In this document: positions 16,466 to 25,267 of the stretch, piece by piece
Position numbering within the stretch: position 1 is the stretch's first letter
How the letters are laid out: every line of letters begins with the position of its first letter
NCBI GenBank assembly: GCA_902478605.1
Contig: CABSLQ010000015.1
Location: 1 to 50,426 of the forward strand
From: an uncultured Oscillospiraceae bacterium
Lineage (GTDB): Bacteria > Bacillota > Clostridia > Oscillospirales > Acutalibacteraceae
Length of the DNA: 50,426 bases
Direction: 5' to 3'
Notes under the pieces: generated by a model
Told to the model about the DNA's origin: nothing
Databases searched by the model: none
The model's input: the letters and a program-made list of their open reading frames with translations, nothing else
Translations under genes and position numbers: made by a program

Positions 16466-16972
16466 ATGGAAATCCGAAATGACAGACTCAAAGGGATGAG
16501 CTACACAGAGTTAGGGAGAAAATACCACATAGACCCACGGACAGCGAAACGGTACGCAGAATCGCCGCAGCGTCCGGAGTACACATTGTCTGTGCCAAAA
16601 CCTACAAAGCTGGATGCGTACAAGCAGCAGGTGGATCAGTGGCTGGAGGAAGCGCCGTACTCGGCAGTCCGGATATTGGAGAAACTCAAGGAGCAGGGTT
16701 TTGAAGGGAAATACAGTATTGTCAAGGAATACGTGAGAAGCCGAAAAATGGATCTGGATGAAAAGGCGACGGTGCGGTTTGAAACAATGCCTGGAAAACA
16801 AGGGCAGATGGACTGGGGGATTTTTGAGGAGCACACGGTGTATGAAGATGGAAAATGGAAGAAGCTGTACTGTTTTCTGCTGGTACTGGGCTACTCCCGG
16901 ATGAGGTACATTGAGTTTGTCACAGACATGAGTACCAATACACTCATCCGGTGCCACCAAAACGCATTCCGG
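16466..16972 (+). pseudogene. IS21-family transposase IstA, 5' fragment
   Basis: The first 169 codons of an istA-type gene, with AAGGAG 8 bases before the ATG. It begins MEIRNDRLKGMSYTELGRKY with the helix-turn-helix (residues about 10-35, YHIDPRTAKRYAESPQ) and enters the integrase core with the first catalytic Asp at about 116 (KQGQMDWGIFEEHT). IstA proteins run to roughly 400-500 residues with a D-D-E triad; only the first D remains. Homology stops at HQNAFR (16972), where the sequence switches without spacer to a fragment of another transposase on the opposite strand. The frame stays open to 17209 by chance. No istB follows. Dead remnant. Confidence 0.75.
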
Positions 16973-17098
16973 TATCATATCCCGCATGATGGAGTTGACA
17001 TCCGCTCCATCCTTGACCTTTACATTGTTCTCTTTCAGGTAGTTGCCCATCATTTCCCGAAGGGCTGCTTTTTGTGGGGTATCTTTTTTCCTTGCCAT
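16973..17098 (-). pseudogene. IS256-family transposase, N-terminal 42 codons
   Basis: Reads MARKKDTPQKAALREMMGNY at the start and NNVKVKDGADVNSIMRDM further on, the typical N-terminus of clostridial IS256 mutator-type transposases (about 400 residues when complete). It is cut after the 42nd codon by the IS21 fragment at 16972/16973. Its ATG follows directly on the broken end of a WYL-domain gene, so the IS256 left end and promoter are gone. The frame continues by chance into the antisense of the IS21 piece. Confidence 0.7.
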
Positions 17099-17616
17099 AC
17101 CTGTCCGCCATGCTTATACGCCTTTTTCTTCTGCGGCGTATATTCGATGTACCGAAAGGCTACCGTTTTTTGCTTCTGGATCGCTTCGTGGAGCGTGTCC
17201 ACAGCATAATAGACGGACTCGTTGCTGGTTTTGACCTTGCCGTCCACAAAGAGACTGCGTTTGAGCGTATCGCTCTGATGGGGGCTTGCAAGCTCCGTCA
17301 CCTTGCCGATCAATTCCTTGCTCTTTTTCGGGGAGATGAATTTTGCGGCCTGCACTGCGTCCACCAGCAGCTTCAGCTCGGCAAGCTCCAAGTGGCGTGA
17401 GCCGATAAAGTATTCGTTCTGCCGGCTGCGGTTGCATATCACATCAAAGCCGCTGTTCTGCAGCTCGGCAGCGTCCTCCGCCACAGTTTTCCGCGTGGTG
17501 GAAATCCCGATGGAGGCAAGGTATTGGATGATGTCCGCCGCAGTGGCAGGATGCTCCTCATCCGTGTGATCCCACAGGTATTTGAAGATATATAGCGCCC
17601 TGCTTTTATTGATCAT
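17099..17616 (-). pseudogene. WYL-domain transcriptional regulator, 3'-truncated
   Basis: The first 172 codons of a WYL-type regulator. It starts MINKSRALYIFKYLWDHTDE (GAGGAATC upstream of the ATG at 17616) with an N-terminal winged helix (residues about 8-60, ASIGISTTRKTVAEDAAELQ) and then the first part of the WYL domain (VAFRYIEYTPQKKKAYKHGG). It breaks at GGQV, exactly where the IS256 transposase ATG begins. The C-terminal ligand-sensing half is absent. WYL proteins bind nucleic-acid-like or other ligands and are common next to mobile elements and defence genes. A second WYL remnant lies at 18195-18765. Confidence 0.8.
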
Positions 17617-17772
17617 GTTGATTCCTCTTTGTTAATAATAGAAACCCACCAACAAAGCTGGTAGTTCTTCAGATGCAGGCAAAATCCTAAGAAACCAGCC
17701 TGGTACGGGTCTGCCATCTGCGAAAAAACTGTTATTTGCTACCCATAAACGAGCCTATGTATTCTTTAATTG

Positions 17773-17904
17773 TCATCTAGTCTTCATCTTGATCTTCTTT
17801 GAGTTGGTCTTAGGTACCTCCTCCGGAACCTCGACTTCTTCGGTTTTCCCTGTAAGGGTGTTGTACACCGAAAGGGTGTACGTTTGCTTTTCAACGTTTG
17901 CCAT
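17773..17904 (-). CDS. 43-residue small protein, resembles the N-terminus of element-borne sigma-like proteins
   Basis: The ATG at 17904 has GGAGG 8 bases upstream; the product begins MANVEKQTYTLSVYNTLTGK and continues with an acidic EEVEV stretch and a basic Lys-rich end (KTNSKKIKMKTR). The first 25 residues are like the start of sigma-70-like proteins often found on clostridial conjugative elements (from memory, not searched). After that the match ends, so it may be a truncated remnant or a complete small protein. It lies between two broken WYL genes in the mobile-element graveyard, with a terminator-like hairpin upstream (18041-18090). Confidence 0.5.
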   Translation of the reverse strand: MANVEKQTYTLSVYNTLTGKTEEVEVPEEVPKTNSKKIKMKTR

Positions 17905-18040
17905 TTGCCTTTCCTCCGTGAATTTTCAGATTTCGGGATGCGTTGAAATCTGAAATTCACGGGTACTTGGCGATATAGCAGAGCCACTTCGGGTAAGGCA
18001 TAAAAAATTCCTTTCCGCTTTTAACGCAGAAAGGAAAATA

Positions 18041-18090
18041 AAAAAATGCCGCACAAGTATAGCGTTAAAAGCTATAACTTGTCGGCATTT
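18041..18090 (-). terminator. Minus-strand terminator in the relic region
   Basis: AAATGCCG (18044-18051) pairs with CGGCATTT (18083-18090), with an inner stem of ACAAGT/ACTTGT and TATAGC/GCTATA. On the minus strand the hairpin is followed by TTTATTTT-like T-rich sequence. It separates the broken WYL gene upstream from the 43-residue ORF. Confidence 0.65.
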
Positions 18091-18194
18091 CGTAAACTCG
18101 CTCCTATTGGGTTATCAATACCAGCGTTTCCGGCTGTAGGCTCGTACTCAGTTATATCGGTGTAGTTCCTATTCGATTTTCACTTGAAAGGGGC

Positions 18195-18765
18195 GATCAT
18201 TGATAGAAGGCGTAGCTGACGGATACCTTAACGGTGGCAATAAAATGCGCATAGCCGACGCTCCTTGTCGGCACGTCCTCACCGAAACGGTCGACGTTTC
18301 ATAGGGGTGTTTTCACATCGCAGTTCCGCGGTACGGATTTGTCCGTCGTACATAGCAAATGCCTGACGGCAGAAGGCGGCAATATCATACCCATCCGGTT
18401 TGGGCCGGTATGCCTTAACCGACAAGACTGTTTTATGCATACGTTCCACGCAGGCAACGTGGCGCCAGGCTATATCGTAAGGGGAGATGATGTACACTTG
18501 CCTCTTGTGCTTCAGTACTTTCTTCTTTTCTGGGGTGTATTCGATACGGCCTGTCCGGTCTGAATCGCCGTATACAGCGTATAGATGGCGATTCAGACTT
18601 TTTCGTTGCCGGTCTTTGCCTTGCCGTCCACAAACAGGTTCCGTTTCAGCTTCTCGCTCTGATATGGGCTGGCCAGCGCCAGCAGGCGGGTATCGAAACC
18701 AATGTTTTGCAGTTCCGTTATATCCTTCCCTATAGTCTTACTCGCCGCCGAAACGCCAAGAAAGG
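18195..18765 (-). pseudogene. Second WYL-domain regulator, heavily degraded
   Basis: Pieces of a WYL-type regulator can be read in several minus-strand frames: KTIGKDITELQNIGFDTRLL near 18680-18750, ASPYQSEKLKRNLFVDGKAK near 18610-18670, YTLYTAIQTGQ, then VYIISPYDIAWRH near 18470-18500, YDGQIRTAELRCENTPMK near 18300-18350 and GEDVPTRSVGYAHFIATVKV near 18210-18280. These parallel the first WYL remnant in order, but about 50 codons are missing in the middle and stops and frameshifts interrupt it. The N-terminus is also gone. It is a separate gene copy, since the divergence from 17099-17616 is large. Confidence 0.7.
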
Positions 18766-18845
18766 AATGATAGCGGAGGATACCTCAAAAGCAAACGAAT
18801 ATTTCTATTACACCATTCCTATATAAGCGTATTGTTGCGTAACGT

Positions 18846-18911
18846 TAAAAACAGCCCATGAAATTACTTGGCTCTTACTGAAGAAATTCTTTTCGCTTTT
18901 CGTGGGGCTGT
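18846..18911 (-). terminator. Terminator-like hairpin after the GH2 gene
   Basis: On the minus strand ACAGCCCCACGAAA (plus 18898-18911) pairs with TTTCATGGGCTGT (plus 18851-18863) with one bulge and a long loop, followed by TTTTAAC. It begins 29 bases after the GH2 stop codon and would end the carbohydrate operon. The long loop lowers confidence. Confidence 0.5.
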
Positions 18912-18939
18912 CTACACTGTTCCGCTCCTTATTTTTACG

Positions 18940-20640
18940 CTAATCCTCTATGGCCGCTTTACGCGCAAACAAGGGGCGGATCACTTCGGGATCAACCTTC
19001 GGCTTCCGATCGTAAGTGTATAGGCCGTTCTGCTCCTGCTCCACATCGGTCAGCTGTGTGAAACAAAAAGCAAATACATATTCATTGTCAAGAAGGGCAT
19101 CATTAAGCCCTTTAATACGTGCAATAAATTCTTCCTCCGTTTGGGGTGCATCCCCGTATCCCCAGCCGCTCTCATTCTCTGTCCAGCGTATTCCTCCGTA
19201 TTCACTTACAAAGAAAGGCAGCTTGCCGTCATACTTTTGCCTGTCGCCGCAGCATTCCCAGACCTCGCCGCCCGGCAGGTTCCCATAAGCCGCCTTAAAG
19301 GATTCCGGGTTTTGCTCATAGTTATGTACATCATAAATATCGGTTATAATATGATAATTGCCGCTTGTATCAATGCATGGGCGCGTAGGATCCGCCGCCT
19401 TTGTTACGTGATAAATATTGGTAAGGATCGGTTCAAACTGCTTATGCCCTTCATAATCCCAGGTTTCATTAAGAGGGCACCAGCCCACTATGGAAGGATG
19501 GTTAAAATCACGTTCAATTACTTCAAGCCATTCGGGAAGCACCGAATAAATCACCATTGGCTTAGATATATCTACTCCCCAGTTCGGATATTCCCCCCAT
19601 ACAATATAGCCTTTGCGGTCGCAATGGTATAAAAAACGTTCTTCAAATACCTTTTCGTGCAGCCTTGCACCGTTAAACCCCATTGCCATGGAACGGTCTA
19701 TATCCGCTTCCAGTTCACTGTCATTGCGTGCGGTGTAGATGCCGTCCGGGTAATACCCCTGATCAAGAACCAAGCGTTGGAATACCGATTTGCCGTTTAA
19801 GAAAAATTTATAATCCCGGTAATCTATACTGCGAAGGCCAAAATAGCTTTTCACCTTGTCCTCCCCAAAGGTGAATTCCAGATCGTATAAGCCGCCTTTG
19901 CCAAGTTCCCACAAATGCTTCTCCTTGAGAGGGAGGTTAAAGGTTATATTGCCTGCCGCGTCCTTTACAGTAACGCTGCCCATAGCCTCGCCCTCAAATT
20001 CAGAATAAAGCGTAAGATCCGCACAACCAGCGAGCTGCGCCTGTACCGTAAGAGAGCAGGTGTTTATATCCGGTATCAGCTTAAAGCTTTCAATATGTGT
20101 TCCCGGCATAAATTCGAGCCATACCGTCTGCCATATACCGGTAGTACGTGTATAAAAACAGCCGTAAGAATTGTAACCGCCGCTCTGTTTACCGCTCGGT
20201 ATAAGAAAATCCCGTTCATCATCGGTTACATACACCGTTATCGTATTTTCTCCTGCCTTTAGCAATCCGGTAATATCGAATGCAAAAGAGGCATATCCTC
20301 CTTTATGCGTACCGCATTCCGTTCCGTTTATATATACCTTGGTTTCGTAATCCACTGCGCCGAAATGCAGCTTGACAATGCCGGAAAGCTGTCTCTCTAT
20401 AACATTTACGGTACGCCTGTACCATACCGCACGATAAAAATCCTTTTCCCCTATACCGGACAACTCGCTTTGAGGACAAAAAGGCACCTCTATTTCGGAA
20501 TCAAATTCCGCAGAAAGGTTTTGAAGCCAACGTCCTCCGCCGCTGTTGCACGGATCATTCTGAAACTCCCATTTGCCATTTAAATTCATCCAATCTGCAC
20601 GTTCAAACTGCGGTTTCGGATGCTCCTGTCTGTATGCCAT
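18940..20640 (-). CDS. Glycoside hydrolase family 2 enzyme, cytoplasmic
   Basis: 566 residues with the GH2 three-part layout: sugar-binding jelly roll (about 15-180, DFYRAVWYRRTV and VYINGTECGTHKGGYASFAF), Ig-like beta sandwich (about 180-270) and TIM barrel (about 275-560). The acid/base glutamate is E392 in GWCPLNETW and the nucleophile is E480 in FFVSEYGG; both are intact. No signal peptide, so it acts inside the cell on imported oligosaccharides. It is shorter than LacZ-type enzymes and closest in size to beta-glucuronidase or small beta-galactosidase/beta-mannosidase-like members; the exact sugar is not clear. AGGTAG lies 8 bases before the ATG. It is the last gene of the long minus-strand sugar locus, separated from the truncated oxidoreductase by a 170-base gap with an inverted repeat. 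Confidence 0.9.
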   Translation of the reverse strand: MAYRQEHPKPQFERADWMNLNGKWEFQNDPCNSGGGRWLQNLSAEFDSEIEVPFCPQSELSGIGEKDFYRAVWYRRTVNVIERQLSGIVKLHFGAVDYETKVYINGTECGTHKGGYASFAFDITGLLKAGENTITVYVTDDERDFLIPSGKQSGGYNSYGCFYTRTTGIWQTVWLEFMPGTHIESFKLIPDINTCSLTVQAQLAGCADLTLYSEFEGEAMGSVTVKDAAGNITFNLPLKEKHLWELGKGGLYDLEFTFGEDKVKSYFGLRSIDYRDYKFFLNGKSVFQRLVLDQGYYPDGIYTARNDSELEADIDRSMAMGFNGARLHEKVFEERFLYHCDRKGYIVWGEYPNWGVDISKPMVIYSVLPEWLEVIERDFNHPSIVGWCPLNETWDYEGHKQFEPILTNIYHVTKAADPTRPCIDTSGNYHIITDIYDVHNYEQNPESFKAAYGNLPGGEVWECCGDRQKYDGKLPFFVSEYGGIRWTENESGWGYGDAPQTEEEFIARIKGLNDALLDNEYVFAFCFTQLTDVEQEQNGLYTYDRKPKVDPEVIRPLFARKAAIED

Positions 20641-20705
20641 TTTAAAACTACCTTTCTTTGCCGGATTATATCCTTTTTTGACAGATATGCGTTATCTTCT
20701 TTTTA

Positions 20706-20773
20706 GGGCGCGTTCACATAGCTGGTTTGTGGATTTTTGAGCAAATTCACGCCGGGCTTATGTGAACACGCCC
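20706..20773. repeat. Inverted repeat of about 68 bp, MITE-like
   Basis: GGGCGCGTTCACATA (20706-20720) pairs with TATGTGAACACGCCC (20759-20773) with one mismatch around a 38-base centre. It lies 37 bases past the point where the oxidoreductase gene is cut short. Terminal repeats of this sort suggest a small non-autonomous element, but no target duplication is visible. A plain stem-loop in the transcript is the alternative. Confidence 0.45.
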
Positions 20774-20810
20774 CAAAACATAAACATTACTTAAATAATC
20801 ACTGCCGCAC

Positions 20811-21155
20811 TCACAGGGTATGCCAATATTCATCTTGCATCTCCAGTGCCTCTGTCAGCGTGCAGGAGGCCGGCTTTTCGCAAAGGACGTTCCTGCCCGC
20901 ACGCAAAAGCTCCATGGTGATGGACGCATGGACGTTGTTTGGTATACATACCGACACCCCTACAACCTCCGGATCGTTCAGAATGGCATGATAGTCCGTC
21001 AAAGCTGATCCGCAGCCATATTTTTCGACCGCAGCCTGCGTACGTTCCGGCAGGATATCGCAGAAATACTTTATCTCCGCCTCGGCGTTCTTCATATAGG
21101 CCGGAATATGCGCATTGTTGGCGATATTCCCGCATCCAATTACCGCTACCTTCAT
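20811..21155 (-). pseudogene. Gfo/Idh/MocA-family oxidoreductase, 3'-truncated
   Basis: Starts MKVAVIGCGNIANNAHIPAY at 21155, with AAAGGGG about 8 bases upstream. It holds the N-terminal Rossmann fold: dinucleotide-binding GCGNIA at residues 8-13, DYHAILNDPEVVGVSVCIPN at about 55-75 and the family motif CEKPASCTLTEALEM at about 92-106, including the lysine of EKP. It stops after 114 residues at DEYWHTL, where complete members run to 330-400 residues. The substrate-binding C-terminal half is missing. Members oxidise or epimerise sugars and inositols with NAD(P), so it fitted the sugar locus before it was broken. It lies 52 bases after the permease gene, in the same direction. Confidence 0.8.
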
Positions 21156-21207
21156 GTTTTTATCCCCTTTTTTCATAGTATGATATTCCCTGTAAATACC
21201 CTGCAGC

Positions 21208-22134
21208 TTATTCCCCGGTCAATCCAGTTTTTTCAATGCTCTGCATGAAATTTTTCTGAACGCAGATAAATAAAATAATTATCGGTAAAATGGAAAGCAG
21301 GGTGCCCGCCAGGGTTATGGCCTCATTGAGAGCGTTGCCGGCGGAGGCCGTACCGGATCCGGAGCCGTATAACGCTTCATATTTCGCCGTATAATTCGCA
21401 AGCTGTAACGGAAGCGTCCGTATACTTTGCCCGAAAAGAAGATTCGCCTGTGAGGTTTCGTTCCAATACCAAACGAAAGAAATCAGCAGGCTTATCAATA
21501 TTGCCGGCGTTGACATCGGCAGAGCGACGCGCAGAAAGATTTTCAGCTTCCCGGCCCCGTCGAGAGAGGCCGCCTCGTCAAACGAAACCGGATATATCCG
21601 GAAATATTGATAAAATATCAGAATAAACACTGCGCTTCTAAGCCCCTGCCCGAACAGCGCCTTCAGGTAAAAGGGAAATATGGTGCCAATCATGTGCAGC
21701 TTATCAAAAAATATATAATTGGGTATGGTTGTGAGCTGCACCGGGATCATAAATGTCGCGATAATCAGCACCAGCCACAGCCTTTGGCCGGGCAGACGGA
21801 ACCTGGCAAGGGCAAAGCCGGTAACCGCAGCGGCTGCTGTTTGAAGCAGGGCCGGACCCGCCGACATGCAGAGGGACCAGCCGAAGCTTTTCAGGAAATC
21901 CAGGGTTTCAAACGCTTTGATAAAATTGCCGGGATACCATCCGGTTGGGATCCAGAACACCGCCGGATCGGTTAAATCCTCCGGGGATAAAAAGCTGTTT
22001 ATTATCATATATAAAATCGGATAGAGGAATACAAAGCCAATCCCGAACAGCACGAAATAATAGACTGCGAACTTCAGCCAATGCTTCTTTAAAAGCAAGC
22101 CCCGTGCCTTTTTAAATGGTACATACAGCGTCAT
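21208..22134 (-). CDS. Sugar ABC transporter permease (MalG-like), second pair
   Basis: 308 residues, about six helices, a binding-protein-dependent transport inner membrane component of the CUT1 type. The EAA loop that docks the ATPase is at residues 187-209 (DEAASLDGAG, then LPMSTPA). Helix 1 is at about 25-46 (YYFVLFGIGFVFLYPILYMI). It begins with the ATGA overlap (22131-22134) of the preceding permease, so the two are made together. It pairs with that gene to form one translocation channel for an oligosaccharide. No ATPase is encoded nearby; a shared MsmX-type subunit from elsewhere is expected. Confidence 0.92.
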   Translation of the reverse strand: MTLYVPFKKARGLLLKKHWLKFAVYYFVLFGIGFVFLYPILYMIINSFLSPEDLTDPAVFWIPTGWYPGNFIKAFETLDFLKSFGWSLCMSAGPALLQTAAAAVTGFALARFRLPGQRLWLVLIIATFMIPVQLTTIPNYIFFDKLHMIGTIFPFYLKALFGQGLRSAVFILIFYQYFRIYPVSFDEAASLDGAGKLKIFLRVALPMSTPAILISLLISFVWYWNETSQANLLFGQSIRTLPLQLANYTAKYEALYGSGSGTASAGNALNEAITLAGTLLSILPIIILFICVQKNFMQSIEKTGLTGE

Positions 22135-22997
22135 GCACGTTTCCTCCTTCCAAAAAGTGTAAATAGCACCAGCACGGCAACCAGTAAAAGCACCACAGCC
22201 AGAAAATAAATCCAGGACATCGCCGCAGAGAAGCTGTACATCTGCCTTACATCAAAAATATGCCGTTCTATTTTCTGATTGACCGCATGTTCGGAGTAGG
22301 CGGCTACGTCAATAATGGTGTATACCGTGCAAAGCAATAGAAAAGCACGCATATGCGGCAGGGTTATTTTCCAGAATTTTTCCCAGCCCCCGGCCCCGTC
22401 AATGTCTGCCGCTTCATATAAATCCGGGCTTATTTTTTGCAGGCCGGTCAATAAAACCAAAATCTGGATACCAGAGAACCATAGGATCAGCACGAGATTG
22501 TCCAGGATGAGGAAGGAGGCGTCCCGCAACACGCCGGGTAATTGGGAAATAACCGAATAGACGGCGCCTCCCTCGTTGACAAAATCCACCGTGTGCTCTG
22601 TGAGCAGGCGGCTGATTACAGGACCGCTCATGATTACAACCGGCAAAAAGAAAACGGTACGGAAAAATGTGCGGAACCGGAACTGGTTATTGAGCATCAG
22701 CGCGATGATCAGCGCGAATACCTGGACGACCGGGACCGCACAGATTATCAGGAAAAGCGAACTGCCTAAAGTCAGCTTGAACTCCTTATCAACGTTCAGC
22801 GCCTGATCAAAAAATTTCAACCCCTCCCACTCAAACCTTGTCCCGGTTTCGGGGGTAATCTGAATGGAATGGAAGCCCAGTAAAACGGAATAGATCAAGG
22901 GATACAGCGTGAAGGCAAGAAACCCGATGATCCAGAAGGAAAGGAACAGATAGCCTGTTCGGATTTCCTTTTTGCGGAGCAAATCCTTTCGTTTCAT
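22131..22997 (-). CDS. Sugar ABC transporter permease (MalF-like), second pair
   Basis: 288 residues, CUT1-type permease with a first helix at about 15-40 (YLFLSFWIIGFLAFTLYPLI) and the EAA loop at 195-215 (YEAADIDGAGG, then ITLPHMRA). The large extracellular loop after helix 1 (IQITPETGTRFEWEGLKFF) is typical of MalF/LplB-like subunits. Its ATG overlaps the TGA of the upstream DUF5696 gene (22994-22997), and its own TGA overlaps the next permease, giving a tightly coupled trio. C-terminal FTLFGRRKRA lies in the cytoplasm. The substrate is probably released by the surface GH31 or related enzymes of this locus. Confidence 0.92.
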   Translation of the reverse strand: MKRKDLLRKKEIRTGYLFLSFWIIGFLAFTLYPLIYSVLLGFHSIQITPETGTRFEWEGLKFFDQALNVDKEFKLTLGSSLFLIICAVPVVQVFALIIALMLNNQFRFRTFFRTVFFLPVVIMSGPVISRLLTEHTVDFVNEGGAVYSVISQLPGVLRDASFLILDNLVLILWFSGIQILVLLTGLQKISPDLYEAADIDGAGGWEKFWKITLPHMRAFLLLCTVYTIIDVAAYSEHAVNQKIERHIFDVRQMYSFSAAMSWIYFLAVVLLLVAVLVLFTLFGRRKRA

Positions 22998-25267
22998 TTG
23001 GCACCTCCCGAAACGGCGATCCCCTCGGCAGATACGGTTATGCCGTCCGCTTCCTGATTATGCGATAAATAATTTACATATATTTTCACGCCGTTGTCAT
23101 AAGTAACCCGCACCAGGCCCGCGGCCAGGACGGAATGCTCCGTTATATGCGCGCCTTCCGTGTGTACCAGTGCCTGGTTCAACTGGGAATAGGCGCTGGC
23201 CATGGTTTCCCGCCAGCTGTCAAAGCTTAAAGAACAGTAGTCCTCCAGCGGCGTTTTATTGAGCTGGGAATTTTTCGCGTTCATCACCAGGAAAGAAGGA
23301 TACAGGCCGTATTCCGCCATTTTCAATATGGAGGATTGACTGTAAGCTCCCTGGTTCATATAGGTGGAATACAAATCCACATGCCCTTTCAGGACGATCT
23401 GCAAAAACGGGACCGTATCGGTTTCAAATAAATACTGGCTATTTACCATCGGGCAGTCAAAATATTCCCGGGTTTCGGGAAGCAGGAATCCGTTTACAGA
23501 GTCCATCGCCGCTCCTCCCGCAGCGGAAACCGTATCCTTTAACAGCTGCATAGCCTGTGTGCGGGACATGTTTTCGTTGCGGGTAAAGTCACTGTAGAGC
23601 CAGGCGCCGGTTTTTTCAAAATGAAGCTGAAATCCCGACAAGCTCTTTGCTGTTTTTTCTACCGTATGTTTCATAACGGCAGGCCGGATAAAATAGGAGT
23701 CGGGAAAAAGGATATAAGGATTTTGGCGGATCGTTACCGCGTACTGCTGCCCTATCGTGCGTATAGCGTGCTCCGCCTTGCGGATCTGTGCTTCGTTGGC
23801 TGTCGTCGGGTTAACAGAGAGATAAAACCGCCCGCCCTTGCCCTGTACAAAATCGCGCAGGCGTTCCATCTCCTCGAATGTCCCCACGCCTTTATTCATG
23901 GCGGTTTGGCTGTATTTTACTTTACTGTAGCCGCCCTTTTGCCAGCCCTTATACGTCATGGTCAAATTGGGAATACCGTCCTTCGAGAGCCTTTCCGCCA
24001 TGGACTCCGCCTGCTTTACGGTTGTGAGGGTTTTCTCTGTCATCACAATACCCTTTTTCACCTCGGCGCCCATAATATCCAGGCGCAGGGGTATTTGCCT
24101 GTCAACGCGCTCCTGGCCGAGCACTCCCTGTTCATTCAGTATTTCCCGGTACTTGACCGCCATGCCGCTGTAATCAGCGTCCGCTCCGCTTAAAAGCCGG
24201 AGGAAAATCCCTGCGTCAAAAGCGTTCATTTCCTCCTGCGGGACGCTGAAGCCGACGCCGTCGCGCCCTGTGGGATGCGTATAGAGATTTCGGTATTCAA
24301 ACCGCGCCGTGACCCAGTTATAATCGGTAAGGGCCCCGGCAGGATACGCCTGGATATACGCGTATTCCTCCCCCTGATCCACAATGGTCAGATAGGCATT
24401 CTGCTTTGCCCCGTGGACAACGCCGTATACGGGAAGAGAGAGCTGCGGGGTATCAACCAGATAATCATCCGTCCGTTTTGCCATCAGGGAATTCGCTTCG
24501 CCAAGGGTGTCGATTGCCGCGTCGGCCCCGTATATCCGCTTGTTAAACATCGAAACATAATTTGCGGGGGCGGAATAGCGGATCAATGCGCCCGGCCCGT
24601 CAGGAATGAACATATATCCGGGAATGTCATCCGCATATACGCTGCCTAAAAACGGGACAAAATACAAGCCTCTTAAAAGGCAGCTGCCGTATTCGTGAAT
24701 ATCCGAACGCCTGGCAGAGAACCGCAAGCCGTCGCTTTCCAGTATCATACTGACAATCAGGGAAATCCCCTGTTCCTCAAAATCGGCTTCGCAAATGAAG
24801 GCGTTCCCTTCCGTACGGCATTCGAAATTCGCGGAGGGATCCGAGAGGGAGATCCGTTTTTCGTTATTTTCTTCATCATAATATTCAATGGTGAATAACG
24901 ACCGCGCCAGGCTTTCCCAGCGCCGGCTCAGGTCTATCGCTTCCTCTCCTACTGTACCCCAGATATATCCGCTGCGCTTGTCGGTGATTTGCACGGAGGC
25001 GGTATCTTCGTTAAACCATAAGGCTAAACGGTCATTTTCCAGCGCAATTTCATAGCCCTCGTTCGTCAGGGTATTTTTTACGGGCCTGGATTCTCCCTCC
25101 GGCTGTGTCCGCCTGTTAGACAGGCTTTCAATGGTTGTCATATCGGGAAGAGGAAGCAGCTGGCCGTCCTTTTCGCCCTGCAAAGCAAAGCACGTGCTCC
25201 CGATGATACCCGCCGTGAGGACCAGCGACAGGATGGCCGTAAAGCCCTGGTGGCTATTTTTTAACAT
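22994..25267 (-). CDS. DUF5696-type exported protein
   Basis: 757 residues. It begins MLKNSHQGFTAILSLVLTAG, one N-terminal hydrophobic segment that serves as signal or anchor, and the rest should be outside the membrane. The N-terminal part (about 60-240) is beta-rich, with ITDKRSGYIWGTVGEEAIDL and SLFTIEYYDEENNEKRISLS. The middle (about 390-680) reads like a TIM barrel: IPNLTMTYKGWQKGGYSKVK, GGRFYLSVNPTTANEA and GAWLYSDFTR. I recognise it as the DUF5696 group found with sugar permeases in Paenibacillus-like and clostridial genomes; no activity is established to my knowledge. A divergent glycoside hydrolase or glycan-binding role is possible. The ATG at 25267 overlaps the upstream stop by 14 bases (ATGTTAAAAAATAG), so it is translationally coupled to the Yip1 protein. 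Confidence 0.8.
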   Translation of the reverse strand: MLKNSHQGFTAILSLVLTAGIIGSTCFALQGEKDGQLLPLPDMTTIESLSNRRTQPEGESRPVKNTLTNEGYEIALENDRLALWFNEDTASVQITDKRSGYIWGTVGEEAIDLSRRWESLARSLFTIEYYDEENNEKRISLSDPSANFECRTEGNAFICEADFEEQGISLIVSMILESDGLRFSARRSDIHEYGSCLLRGLYFVPFLGSVYADDIPGYMFIPDGPGALIRYSAPANYVSMFNKRIYGADAAIDTLGEANSLMAKRTDDYLVDTPQLSLPVYGVVHGAKQNAYLTIVDQGEEYAYIQAYPAGALTDYNWVTARFEYRNLYTHPTGRDGVGFSVPQEEMNAFDAGIFLRLLSGADADYSGMAVKYREILNEQGVLGQERVDRQIPLRLDIMGAEVKKGIVMTEKTLTTVKQAESMAERLSKDGIPNLTMTYKGWQKGGYSKVKYSQTAMNKGVGTFEEMERLRDFVQGKGGRFYLSVNPTTANEAQIRKAEHAIRTIGQQYAVTIRQNPYILFPDSYFIRPAVMKHTVEKTAKSLSGFQLHFEKTGAWLYSDFTRNENMSRTQAMQLLKDTVSAAGGAAMDSVNGFLLPETREYFDCPMVNSQYLFETDTVPFLQIVLKGHVDLYSTYMNQGAYSQSSILKMAEYGLYPSFLVMNAKNSQLNKTPLEDYCSLSFDSWRETMASAYSQLNQALVHTEGAHITEHSVLAAGLVRVTYDNGVKIYVNYLSHNQEADGITVSAEGIAVSGGAK

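Noticed and set aside
16511..17098. 195-codon minus-strand frame beginning with the IS256 N-terminus
   Set aside because: Only the first 42 codons are homologous; the rest is antisense to the IS21 fragment.
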